Assembly: GCA_936928855.1 (NCBI GenBank)
Contig: CAKZHZ010000014.1
Span: 1-19,031, forward strand
Source of the DNA: an uncultured Polycyclovorans sp.
GTDB taxonomy: Bacteria; Pseudomonadota; Gammaproteobacteria; Nevskiales; Nevskiaceae
DNA length: 19,031 nt
Direction of reading: 5' to 3'
Shown here piece after piece: positions 8,051 to 15,580 of the stretch (position 1 is the stretch's first letter; each line of letters starts with the position of its first letter). Under the pieces are notes generated by a model. The model saw only the letters and a program-made list of their open reading frames with translations, did no database searches and was not told the origin of the DNA. The translations under genes were made by a program, and so were the position numbers.

Positions 8051-9030
8051 GCGCCGCCCCCTGGCGGGTGGCCGCCGTCGCCCTGCTGCTGAGCGCCTGC
8101 GGCGATGACGGGGGTGCGCTGGCACCCCCGGCACCGCCTCCCCAGGCGCTCTGCCTCGATTTCAGCTGCGGCGAGCTGACCCCGCTGCTCGAGATTCCGG
8201 ACGCCGAAAATCTGCTGTTCACCGACAGCGGTCGCCTGTTCGTCTCCGGCGGCGAGAACGTCTACGAAATACACCGGGGTGAGGGCGGCGCACTCCAGGC
8301 AGAACCGCTATCGGCAACGCCCTGCAACTTCACCGGCCTGGCGATCCGCGCCGACACCCTGTACGCCGGCTGCTTCGATGGACAGCTCTACGCCGCACCA
8401 CTGAGTGCGGTGACGACCCTCGCCGCCATCACCGCACTGGGCATCGCCGCGCCCAACGGCATGGCGGTGGGCCCCGACGACGCGCTCTACATCGTCAATG
8501 GACCGCTGGCGACCACGGCCCTGCCGGACCCGCGCATCCTGCGGGTTGCCTTCGCCGAAACGGACCCCCTGCGGATCAGCGCGATCGACACCTGGCTCGA
8601 TCAGGGGCTGCTGACCCCCAACGGACTGCAGGCCCATGACGGCGCCTTCTACCTGACCGACAACAGCCTGCCGGAAGTGGCCGTGGTCCGCCGCATCCCG
8701 TGGACCGCCGAAGGGCCCGGCACGGTCACCACGGTCGCGCAGTTCCTCGGCGTACCCGACGACCTCAGCCTGATGCCTACCGACGAGGGCGTTTTCCTGC
8801 TGGTACCCGACTTTGCGCTGGGCGGCCTGCGGCTGTTTGCACCGGATGGCACGCTGCTCGGAGCGCTCCCGCCCCTGAGCCTGCGGTTTCCATCGCAGGC
8901 CCGTCGCGGCCAGCCGCCCCTGTTCTCGTCCGACGACATCCTGATCACCGAGAAAGGCGTGCTCGGGGATACCGTCAGCCCGATCGGCAACCGCCTTACG
9001 GTGCTGCGTCCTCGCCCAGCTGAGGATTGA
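8047..9030 (+). CDS. Predicted lipoprotein with SMP-30/NHL-like beta-propeller
   Basis: The function is not known to me. The N-terminus is a lipoprotein signal peptide with lipobox LSAC (lipid-anchored C18); residue +2 is Gly, not Asp, so outer-membrane sorting is expected. A Pro/Ala-rich linker (about 24-34) leads to a repeat-rich beta domain. Strand patterns such as NGMAVGPDDALYIVN (137-151) and NGLQAHDGAFYLTD (192-205) resemble blades of SMP-30/gluconolactonase or NHL propellers. Four further cysteines (36, 41, 93, 109) could form two disulfides in the periplasm. It starts at GTG 8047, overlapping the thiolase stop by 4 nt, and its last 35 bp overlap the 3' end of the convergent S46 peptidase gene. 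A carbohydrate lactonase is possible, but I do not see metal ligands clearly enough to claim it. Confidence 0.75.
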   Translation: MSAAPWRVAAVALLLSACGDDGGALAPPAPPPQALCLDFSCGELTPLLEIPDAENLLFTDSGRLFVSGGENVYEIHRGEGGALQAEPLSATPCNFTGLAIRADTLYAGCFDGQLYAAPLSAVTTLAAITALGIAAPNGMAVGPDDALYIVNGPLATTALPDPRILRVAFAETDPLRISAIDTWLDQGLLTPNGLQAHDGAFYLTDNSLPEVAVVRRIPWTAEGPGTVTTVAQFLGVPDDLSLMPTDEGVFLLVPDFALGGLRLFAPDGTLLGALPPLSLRFPSQARRGQPPLFSSDDILITEKGVLGDTVSPIGNRLTVLRPRPAED

Positions 9031-11077
9031 GTTCCGCCACCAGCGCGTCGGCCTGATACACCGCCGACAGCGCCGTCACGATGGCGCCGGCATGCACCGC
9101 CACGCAGCGGTTGCTGCGCGGGTCGTACCCGTAGGCGCCACCCAGCGAGTGCCGGTTGCCATCGAACGCAAGCCCGACCAGCGCACCCTCACGATTCAGC
9201 ACCGGGCTGCCCGAATTGCCCCCGATGATGTCGTTGGTGGTCACGAAGTTCAGCGGCGTCTGCAACGGCAGGTGATCCCGCGCCGCCAGCCAGCGCGGCG
9301 GCAGGGCAAACGGCGGACTGCCGGTCGCACGCCCGAACAGGCCCTCGAATCGGGTGAACGGCGCCACTGCCTCGCCTCGCTCGGTCCAGCCACGCACCTC
9401 GCCATAGGACAACCGCAAGGTGAAGGTGGCATCCGGGTACACACTGTCGCCGTAGGCCTCGAAGCGCAGGCCCGCGAGCGTTTCGGCCTCGCGATTCTCC
9501 ACCGCCTCGACCTCGTGCTCGTAGCGCTGCCGCAGCTGCCGCGCCAGCGGGTCGACCGCCCGTGCCAACTGAATGAAGGGGTCATCCGAGGCGGAGACCG
9601 CCTCCGCCCCGCCGCCCCAGAGCGCCGCCCGGACTGCCGGATCCCCCAGTTTCGTGCCCTTGACCAGACGATCGGCCACCGCCGCCGGACTGGCCCCGCC
9701 CAGCACCAGCTGCACGAACGGGTCATCCGGCCCCAAGCGGTCGCGCAGCTTGCCCAATGACCAGGCCAGCCTGGCGCGCTCCAGCGCCACATCGACCGGA
9801 ACCGTGGCTGTCAGCCGCTGTTGCAACCGCGGCAATTCGGCCTCGGTGTAGCCTCGCATCCGGCGCGCATCCGGCTTCTCCCGCTCCACCGCGGCGCGCA
9901 CCAGATTGCGGGCATGCCGGAAATACGCGCTATCAAGACCCCGCCCCCGTTCGATCAGTTGATAGGGGTTGTAGAGGTCGCGGTAGATCGCCTGCACCTC
10001 GGCAATCCGGGCCTCCGCCCCTGCCAGCGCCTCCAGGGCGGGGTCGTTGCCGGACAACGCCTTGCGCAGTGCTGCCGCCTGCTGGGCCTTGCGCTCAAAG
10101 AAGGACGGCTCGTTGAGCGCGCGCAGGCGCCCCTCGTAGACTTTGTAGGCGTTCTCCACCTGCATCAGTTCGGTGGCGGCGGCCTGCGCAGCGGCCGCGC
10201 CCTGGCGGCTGAACTGCAGCAGCACGCCCCGCAGTTCCGCCAGGTACAGCAGGGTCTCCAGCACGTCGACATCGCGCTCACGCCGCAGCTGCGAGACCGT
10301 CATTAGGCGCTTGGTTGAACCCGGGTGTCCGGTCACCAGCGTCAGCTCGCCTGCCTGCGCCCCGGCGGGCAGGATCCGAAAGTGATCGGGGGTGGCCGCC
10401 GGCGCATCGCCGTCGTAGGCGCGCAGCAGCGCGGCATCCAGGGTGTAACGGGGGAAATTGAAGTTGTCCGGGTCACCGCCAAAAAACCCGATCGCCGCCT
10501 CTGGCACGAAGGCCAGGCGCACATCGTCGTAGCGGCGATATTGATAGAGGTGGTACTGACCGCCATCGTAGAGCTCGACCACATCACAACGACGTGTCGC
10601 CGCGTCCGTCCCCACACATTCGGCCTCGATGCGGGACTGCTCGGCGTTGCGGGCCCGGGCGAAGGCCTCACCCCGCAGCCCCACCGTCGCGGCGCGGATC
10701 CGGCGGGTGACATCCTCGGTGTGTTGGAGTTGGTTGAGTTCCATGGCGGGACACCGCAAGGCCGGCTGATCGGGCCCGGCAACCCACCCGGTCTCCGCCA
10801 GATTCCGCCCGCCATCGGTCAGCGCCTGCACGCAATCCATCACGCAATGCGCATTGGTCAACACCAGACCCTGCGGCGACACGAAACTGCCGGAGCAGCC
10901 TCCAGCCAGGCGAACCGATGCCTTGCGCGTGCGCTCGATGAAGTCCGGCGCCGGTTCGAACTGGTAGCGCGACGACAGGGCCTCTCGTGGCAGCGCCTCG
11001 AGCAGCCACATGCCCTCTGCCGCCCTCGACAACGGGGACAGCAGCATGACCACCAGCGCCGGGATCGCATACCGCAT
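8996..11077 (-). CDS. S46 family dipeptidyl-peptidase (DPP7 / DAP BII type)
   Basis: Periplasmic serine exopeptidase that removes dipeptides from the N-terminus of oligopeptides. From ATG 11077 it is 693 residues, full length for S46. I prefer this ATG over the one at 11083 because AGGAG lies exactly 6 nt upstream of it and directly abuts the earlier one. A signal peptide (MRYAIPALVVMLLSPLSRAA) precedes the mature enzyme. The chymotrypsin-like triad is visible: H77 in TNAHC, D204 in DPDNFNFPR, S622 in GGNSGSP. Eighteen residues after the serine is FDGN (D639, G640). In characterised S46 enzymes the equivalent Asp binds the substrate N-terminus, and Gly (rather than the Arg of DPP11) goes with hydrophobic P1 preference, so I infer a DPP7/DAP BII-like enzyme. 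The family-typical DNW.WP is DNFNFP here. It lies downstream of tRNA-Gln on the same strand. Confidence 0.93.
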   Translation of the reverse strand: MRYAIPALVVMLLSPLSRAAEGMWLLEALPREALSSRYQFEPAPDFIERTRKASVRLAGGCSGSFVSPQGLVLTNAHCVMDCVQALTDGGRNLAETGWVAGPDQPALRCPAMELNQLQHTEDVTRRIRAATVGLRGEAFARARNAEQSRIEAECVGTDAATRRCDVVELYDGGQYHLYQYRRYDDVRLAFVPEAAIGFFGGDPDNFNFPRYTLDAALLRAYDGDAPAATPDHFRILPAGAQAGELTLVTGHPGSTKRLMTVSQLRRERDVDVLETLLYLAELRGVLLQFSRQGAAAAQAAATELMQVENAYKVYEGRLRALNEPSFFERKAQQAAALRKALSGNDPALEALAGAEARIAEVQAIYRDLYNPYQLIERGRGLDSAYFRHARNLVRAAVEREKPDARRMRGYTEAELPRLQQRLTATVPVDVALERARLAWSLGKLRDRLGPDDPFVQLVLGGASPAAVADRLVKGTKLGDPAVRAALWGGGAEAVSASDDPFIQLARAVDPLARQLRQRYEHEVEAVENREAETLAGLRFEAYGDSVYPDATFTLRLSYGEVRGWTERGEAVAPFTRFEGLFGRATGSPPFALPPRWLAARDHLPLQTPLNFVTTNDIIGGNSGSPVLNREGALVGLAFDGNRHSLGGAYGYDPRSNRCVAVHAGAIVTALSAVYQADALVAELNPQLGEDAAP

Positions 11078-11095
11078 CTGCATCTCCTGAACGCA

Positions 11096-11120
11096 AAGAG
11101 CCCGCCGGTGGCGGGCTCTT
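11096..11120 (-). terminator. Hairpin after tRNA-Gln, directly upstream of the S46 peptidase
   Basis: A perfect 11-bp stem (AAGAGCCCGCC with GGCGGGCTCTT) closes a 3-nt loop, followed on the minus strand by a short CTCTTT run. It begins 8 nt after the tRNA 3' end. It looks like the tRNA terminator, but the S46 start codon is only 18 nt further on, leaving no room for a separate promoter. Confidence 0.7.
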
Positions 11121-11128
11121 CACGAGAT

Positions 11129-11202
11129 TGGCTGGGGGACTAGGACTCGAACCTAGACAACGGGAATCAGAATCCCGGGTCCTACCATTAGACGATCCCC
11201 CA
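11129..11202 (-). tRNA. tRNA-Gln, anticodon CUG
   Basis: The cloverleaf folds by eye: acceptor TGGGGGA with TCCCCCA, discriminator G and encoded CCA at the 3' end; anticodon stem CGGGA/TCCCG around the loop TTCTGAT (anticodon CTG, decoding CAG); and the T arm CTAGGTTCGAGTCCTAG. The length is 74 nt including CCA. It lies between the rpsI terminator and the S46 peptidase gene. Confidence 0.96.
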
Positions 11203-11224
11203 AATGGGATCTCACCGTTAGCGC

Positions 11225-11253
11225 AGTGTAGCCCCGAAAGCGCCCCGGGTGAA
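11225..11253 (-). promoter_or_regulatory. Possible sigma70 promoter of tRNA-Gln
   Basis: On the minus strand TTCACC (11253-11248) and TACACT (11230-11225) are 17 bp apart, each matching 4 of 6 consensus positions, and transcription would begin about 15-20 nt before the tRNA. The -35 element lies in the loop and one arm of the rpsI terminator hairpin. Moderate match only; the tRNA may instead be co-transcribed with rpsI. Confidence 0.4.
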
Positions 11254-11263
11254 CCCGGGGCGC
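11240..11263 (-). terminator. Intrinsic terminator of rplM-rpsI
   Basis: A GC-rich stem of at least 10 bp (GCGCCCCGGG with CCCGGGGCGC) around TGAA, starting 8 nt after the rpsI stop codon and followed on the minus strand by TTT. A typical strong hairpin with a short T run. Confidence 0.75.
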
Positions 11264-11271
11264 CAGCGGCA

Positions 11272-11679
11272 TTAACGCTTGCTGTACTGCGTGGCGCGAC
11301 GGGCCTTGTGCAGACCGACCTTCTTACGCTCGACCTCACGGGCATCGCGGGTCACGAAGCCGGCGGCACGCAGCGGGCCACGCAGGGTTTCGTCGTAATC
11401 GATCAGCGCGCGGGTAATGCCATGCCGGATGGCGCCGGCCTGGCCGGACGGTCCACCGCCACGCACCGTGATCTTGATGTCGAAACGGCTCAGCCCGTCG
11501 ATCAGTTCGAGCGGCTGGCGCACCATCATGCGGGAGGTCTCACGACCAAAGTATTCCTCGACGGTCTTGCCGTTGACGGTCAGCGCACCGGAACCGGGCT
11601 TGAGGAATACACGAGCGGCTGCCGTCTTGCGGCGGCCGGTGCCGTACTTCTGTTCGGCGGAAGCTTTCTTGATGACCAT
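11272..11679 (-). CDS. rpsI: 30S ribosomal protein uS9
   Basis: Small-subunit protein whose C-terminal tail reaches the P-site tRNA. It is 135 residues; E. coli S9 is 130. Recognisable segments are YGTGRRKTAAARVF, EYFGRETSRMMVRQPLEL, GGGPSGQAGAIRHGITRAL and the invariant C-terminus ending SKR. The start ATG 11679 is 12 nt after the rplM stop, and the two genes form the conserved rplM-rpsI operon. A terminator hairpin follows. Intact. Confidence 0.99.
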   Translation of the reverse strand: MVIKKASAEQKYGTGRRKTAAARVFLKPGSGALTVNGKTVEEYFGRETSRMMVRQPLELIDGLSRFDIKITVRGGGPSGQAGAIRHGITRALIDYDETLRGPLRAAGFVTRDAREVERKKVGLHKARRATQYSKR

Positions 11680-11691
11680 GATGCGGGGGCC

Positions 11692-12120
11692 TTAAAGCGT
11701 GAGGGTCTTGGGCTGCTGTGCGGTGTGCGGGTGCTCGGCACCGGCATACACCTTCAGCTTGCGGAACTGGGCATAGCCCAGCGGACCGCGCGGCAGCATG
11801 CCCTTGACGGCATTCTGGATCACGCGCTCGGGGTGCGTTTCCAGCAGCTGCCCCAGGGAAACGGACTTGATGCCGCCCGGATACTGGGAGTGGCTGTGGT
11901 ACATCTTGTCGCGCACCTTGTTGCCGGTGGCCTTCACCTTTTCCGCGTTGATCACGACGATGTAGTCGCCGTTATCCGCATTGGGGGTGTATTCCGGCTT
12001 GTGCTTGCCGCGCAGGCGACGCGCCACTTCCGTGGCCAGACGACCGAGGGTGACCCCTTCGGCATCCAGAACGTACCAGTCGCGCTGGGCGTTCTCATTG
12101 TTGATGAAGACCGTCTTCAT
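11692..12120 (-). CDS. rplM: 50S ribosomal protein uL13
   Basis: Early-assembling large-subunit protein, and in E. coli the autogenous repressor of the rplM-rpsI operon. At 142 residues it has the same length as E. coli L13. Visible family segments are RDWYVLDAEGVTLGRLATEVA, RGKHKPEYTP, GDYIVVINAEKV, GMLPRGPLG and the C-terminal KVYAGAEHPHTAQQP. The start ATG 12120 is preceded by GGTGA at a short spacing. A promoter and a leader hairpin are visible upstream. Intact. Confidence 0.99.
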   Translation of the reverse strand: MKTVFINNENAQRDWYVLDAEGVTLGRLATEVARRLRGKHKPEYTPNADNGDYIVVINAEKVKATGNKVRDKMYHSHSQYPGGIKSVSLGQLLETHPERVIQNAVKGMLPRGPLGYAQFRKLKVYAGAEHPHTAQQPKTLTL

Positions 12121-12149
12121 GACTCACCGCAGATGGTTGTAATAGTTCA

Positions 12150-12165
12150 GTCCGCCAGGGCGGAC
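12150..12165 (-). promoter_or_regulatory. Hairpin in the rplM mRNA leader
   Basis: GTCCGCC and GGCGGAC form a compact perfect inverted repeat with a 2-nt centre (effectively a 6-bp stem with a 4-nt loop), 30 nt upstream of the rplM start and inside the predicted roughly 55-nt leader. L13 is known to regulate its own operon through the mRNA leader in E. coli. Whether this hairpin is that element is inference. Confidence 0.45.
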
Positions 12166-12181
12166 CTCGAAAGAGCGCGGG

Positions 12182-12210
12182 ATTGTAGTGATGCGGCCGC
12201 CCCGGCGCAA
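12182..12210 (-). promoter_or_regulatory. Predicted sigma70 promoter of rplM-rpsI
   Basis: On the minus strand TTGCGC (12210-12205) and TACAAT (12187-12182) are separated by exactly 17 bp. TACAAT matches 5 of 6 positions of the -10 consensus. The promoter lies in the gap after the pilus ATPase stop codon (12231) and would give a leader of about 55 nt. Confidence 0.55.
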
Positions 12211-12230
12211 GCCGCCGTCCCGACCGGACC

Positions 12231-13292
12231 TCAGCCGCCGAAATTGATCCGGGCTTCCAGGTTGGGCAGGGAATCGGCGTTGGACAGCGCCTCTTCGACG
12301 CTGATATCCCCCCGCTTCCAGAGGTCGTAGAGGCTGTTGTCGAAACTTTGCATGCCCTTATCCGAGGACTGGGCCATGGCCTCGCGAATCTCGTCGATCC
12401 GGCGGTTGAGGATCAGATCCTGGATGAACGGGGTGTTGATCATGACCTCCACCGCGGCACAGCGGCTGCCGTCCTTGCGACGGACCAGTCGCTGGCTGAC
12501 CACCGCCCTCAGCGTCATCGACAGATCCATATAGAGCTGATCGCGGTTCTCGTCGGGGTAGAGGTTGATGATGCGCTGAAGTGCCTGGTAGGCGTTGTTG
12601 GCATGCAGGGTGGACAAGGCAAGGTGCCCGGTATTGGCCAGGGTCAGGGTAGCCTCCATGGTGTCCCGGGTCCGCACCTCCCCAATCAGGATCACGTCCG
12701 GCGCCTCGCGCAGGGCACTCTTGAGCGCGCGGGCGTAGCTGTGGGTGTCGGTCCCCACTTCGCGCTGGTTGACGATGCTGCGCTGATTGCTGTGAACAAA
12801 CTCGATCGGGTCCTCGATGGTGAGGATGTGCCCCGCCGCGTTGAGGTTGCGATGGTGCAGCATCGCCGCCAGCGACGTGGACTTGCCCGACCCCGTGGCG
12901 CCGACCATCAGAATCAGGCCCCGCTTGAGCATCACCAGATCCTTCAGGGTAGCCGGCAGCCCGAGGTCATCGACCTGGGGAATGTCCCCGCGGACATACC
13001 GCAGCACCATGCTGACCTGATTGCGCTGCGTGAAGATGTTGACGCGAAAACGTCCCAGCCCTCCCGCCTGCGTGGCCAGATCGATCTCTCGCTGCTCACG
13101 CAATTCCTCCTGCTGCTCAGGGGTCAGCAGATTGAACGCAAGCTCGCGGACAAACTCGGTGGTCAACAACGTCTTTCCGATGGACAGAAAATCGCCATCG
13201 ACTTTCAGCATCGCCGGTGCATTGGGAGTGAAGAACAGATCCGAGGCGTTGCGCTCCACGGCCAGCTTCAGGTACGGCAGGATTTTCAGCAT
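12231..13292 (-). CDS. Second PilU-like pilus ATPase (third PilT-superfamily ATPase of the operon)
   Basis: Hexameric type IV pilus motor of the PilT/PilU family, 353 residues. An N-terminal PAS-like domain is followed by the ATPase core: Walker A GATGSGKST at 131-139, Asp box LTIEDPIE at 157-164, Walker B with E205 in ILIGE, and His box STLHAN with H230. All catalytic residues are kept, so it should be an active ATPase. It lacks the AIRNLIRE motif of PilT (PFIQDLIL in its place) and resembles PilU in MQSFDNSLYDL and in the segment near ADSLPNLEARI, but it ends in INFGG and lacks the long PilU tail. Its ATG shares one base with the upstream pilU stop (TGATG), so translation is coupled. It is a paralogue, not a duplication artefact, because identity to its neighbours is only partial throughout. 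Confidence 0.88.
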   Translation of the reverse strand: MLKILPYLKLAVERNASDLFFTPNAPAMLKVDGDFLSIGKTLLTTEFVRELAFNLLTPEQQEELREQREIDLATQAGGLGRFRVNIFTQRNQVSMVLRYVRGDIPQVDDLGLPATLKDLVMLKRGLILMVGATGSGKSTSLAAMLHHRNLNAAGHILTIEDPIEFVHSNQRSIVNQREVGTDTHSYARALKSALREAPDVILIGEVRTRDTMEATLTLANTGHLALSTLHANNAYQALQRIINLYPDENRDQLYMDLSMTLRAVVSQRLVRRKDGSRCAAVEVMINTPFIQDLILNRRIDEIREAMAQSSDKGMQSFDNSLYDLWKRGDISVEEALSNADSLPNLEARINFGG

Positions 13293-14458
13293 CAGCCCAT
13301 CCCCCGCCTGCCGCTGTCCTCTTCCTTCATCAGCAGGTTGTTGACGACTTCATCGTCCAGCAGGTTCTGAGCGGCACGCTTCGAGTCCAGCTTGATCTTG
13401 AGCCGCAGCTCGTTCTTGCTGTCGGCGTTGCGCAAGGCCTCCTCGTAACTGATCTCACCCGACTCGAACAGACCGAACAGAAACTGGTCGAAGGTGATCA
13501 TGCCCTGCTCGTTGGAACGGGCCATCACCGCCTTCAGCTCGTGAATCTCGCCCTTGAATATCAGGTCCGCGATCAGCGGTGAGTTCAGCATGATCTCGAT
13601 GGCCGCCACCCGCCCGCCGGCTTCACGTCGCACCAGCCGCTGGGAGATGATCGACTTGAGGTTGAACGACAGGTCCATCAACAGCTGGGCGCGCCGTTCC
13701 TCAGGGAAAAAGTTGATGATGCGGTCCATCGCCTGGTTGGCACTGTTGGCATGCAGGGTGGACAGTACGAGGTGCCCGGTTTCGGCGAAGTTGATCGCGT
13801 ACTCCATGGTCTCACGGGTGCGGATCTCACCAATGAGGATCACGTCCGGCGCCTGCCGCAACGTGTTCTTGAGCGCGTTATCCCAACTCTGGGTATCGGC
13901 ACCGACCTCCCGCTGGGTGATGATGCAGCCACCATGCGGGTGGACGTACTCGACGGGGTCTTCGATGGTGATGATGTGCCCCCGGCTCTGGTGGTTGCGA
14001 TGCCCCACCATCGCAGCGAGCGAGGTCGACTTGCCGGAACCGGTGCCCCCCACCATCAGGACCAGCCCCCGCTTTTCCATCACGATGTCCTTCAGCTGCG
14101 GCGGCAGCCGCAACTGCTCGAAGCTGGGGATCTCGGTCTGGATCGTGCGTAACACCCCTCCCACCCGGCCCTGCTGAACAAAGGCGTTGACACGGAAACG
14201 GCCGAGGTTCGGCGGCGAGATCGCAAAGTTGCACTCGTTGGTGGATTCAAACTCCTTGGTCTGGCGGTCGTTCATCAACGCCCGCATCATCATCGCCGCC
14301 GCCTCGCCGGGGAGAGAGCGCTCACCCACCGGCGTCATCTGGCCGTTGATCTTGATGGCAGGGGGGAAGCCGGCAGTGATGAACAGATCGGAACCGTTGC
14401 GCTCCTTCATCATCCCCAGCAGCTGCTGCATCATCTTGATCGCCTGATCGCGTTCCAT
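13292..14458 (-). CDS. pilU: Type IV pilus retraction ATPase PilU
   Basis: PilT-dependent accessory retraction motor at the inner membrane. It is 388 residues, near the 382 of P. aeruginosa PilU, with the same start pattern (NGSDLFITAGFPP) and the shared stretch ECNFAIS. Walker A GGTGSGKST is at 137-145, Asp box ITIEDPVEYVHPH at 163-175, Walker B has E211 in ILIGE, and the His box is STLHANS with H236. After the conserved ADSKNELRLKIKL it has a charged C-terminal tail (residues 359-388). It starts 24 nt after the pilT stop and overlaps the next ATPase gene by one base. Confidence 0.92.
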   Translation of the reverse strand: MERDQAIKMMQQLLGMMKERNGSDLFITAGFPPAIKINGQMTPVGERSLPGEAAAMMMRALMNDRQTKEFESTNECNFAISPPNLGRFRVNAFVQQGRVGGVLRTIQTEIPSFEQLRLPPQLKDIVMEKRGLVLMVGGTGSGKSTSLAAMVGHRNHQSRGHIITIEDPVEYVHPHGGCIITQREVGADTQSWDNALKNTLRQAPDVILIGEIRTRETMEYAINFAETGHLVLSTLHANSANQAMDRIINFFPEERRAQLLMDLSFNLKSIISQRLVRREAGGRVAAIEIMLNSPLIADLIFKGEIHELKAVMARSNEQGMITFDQFLFGLFESGEISYEEALRNADSKNELRLKIKLDSKRAAQNLLDDEVVNNLLMKEEDSGRRGMG

Positions 14459-14482
14459 GACAGGGCTCCGGACGGCGCGGAC

Positions 14483-15517
14483 TCAGAGGTCCAGCGGCTT
14501 GTTCGCCTTGCGACGGGCGTCTTCGGTGGCGACCAGGCCCCGCTTGACCAGATCCTTGAGGCACTGCTCCAGCGTCTGCATACCCTCGCGCTGACCGGTC
14601 TGGATCGACGAGTACATCTGGGCGATCTTGTTCTCGCGGATGAGGTTACGGATGGCCGGGGTGCCGATCATGATCTCATGCGCCGCGATACGCCCCCCGC
14701 CCTTCTTCTTCAGCAGCGTCTGGGAGATGACCGCGCGCAATGCCTCGGACAGCATCGCCCGCACCATCTCCTTCTCCGCCGCCGGAAACACGTCGACAAT
14801 ACGGTCGACCGTCTTGGCCGCCGAGCTGGTGTGCAACGTGCCAAACACGAGGTGTCCGGTCTCCGCCGCGGTCAGGGCAAGGCGGATGGTTTCCAGATCG
14901 CGCATTTCCCCCACCAGAATGGTGTCCGGGTCCTCACGCAGCGCGCTGCGCAGCGCCTCGGAGAACCCCAGGGTGTCGCGGTGCACTTCGCGCTGGTTGA
15001 TCAGACACTTCTTCGACTGGTGGACGAACTCGATCGGGTCCTCGATGGTCAGGATGTGCCCGTATTCGCTTTCGTTCTTGTGGTTGATCATCGCCGCCAG
15101 CGTGGTCGATTTCCCCGACCCGGTCGGCCCGGTCACGAGAATCAGGCCCCGTGGTGTATCCGCCAACTCCTTGAAGATGGGCGGACAGTGCAGGTCCTCC
15201 AGGCTCATGATCTTCGAAGGAATGGTGCGGAACACCGCACCGGCGCCCCGGGCGTGGTTGAAGGCATTGACACGGAACCGCGCCAGGCCGGGAATCTCGA
15301 ACGAGAAGTCGGTTTCGAGAAACTCGTCGTAGGCCTTGCGCTGCTTGTCGTTCATGATGTCGTACACCATGTCGTGCACCTGCTTGTGCTCCAGCGGCGG
15401 CAGGTTGATGCGCTTGACGTCCCCGTCCACGCGGATCATCGGCTCGACGCCCGCGGACAGGTGAAGATCCGACGCTCCCTGCTTCACCCCGAACGTCAGC
15501 AGCTGCGCGATATCCAT
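14483..15517 (-). CDS. pilT: Type IV pilus retraction ATPase PilT
   Basis: Main motor for pilus disassembly and twitching motility, acting on the inner-membrane platform. It is 344 residues, exactly the usual PilT length. Walker A GPTGSGKST is at 130-138, Asp box LTIEDPIEF at 156-164, Walker B with E204 in ILVGE, His box GTLHT with H229. The diagnostic PilT motif AIRNLIRE is at 288-295, followed by KIAQMYSSIQTG as in P. aeruginosa PilT. The start ATG 15517 has GGGAG about 10 nt upstream. It is divergent from yggS, the common gammaproteobacterial arrangement, and is the first gene of a three-ATPase operon. Confidence 0.97.
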   Translation of the reverse strand: MDIAQLLTFGVKQGASDLHLSAGVEPMIRVDGDVKRINLPPLEHKQVHDMVYDIMNDKQRKAYDEFLETDFSFEIPGLARFRVNAFNHARGAGAVFRTIPSKIMSLEDLHCPPIFKELADTPRGLILVTGPTGSGKSTTLAAMINHKNESEYGHILTIEDPIEFVHQSKKCLINQREVHRDTLGFSEALRSALREDPDTILVGEMRDLETIRLALTAAETGHLVFGTLHTSSAAKTVDRIVDVFPAAEKEMVRAMLSEALRAVISQTLLKKKGGGRIAAHEIMIGTPAIRNLIRENKIAQMYSSIQTGQREGMQTLEQCLKDLVKRGLVATEDARRKANKPLDL

Positions 15518-15580
15518 CTTGATTGTTCTCCCGGCAGTACACTGTGGCGGCCTTCAGGGCCGCTTCCCTCGTGGACCGAC

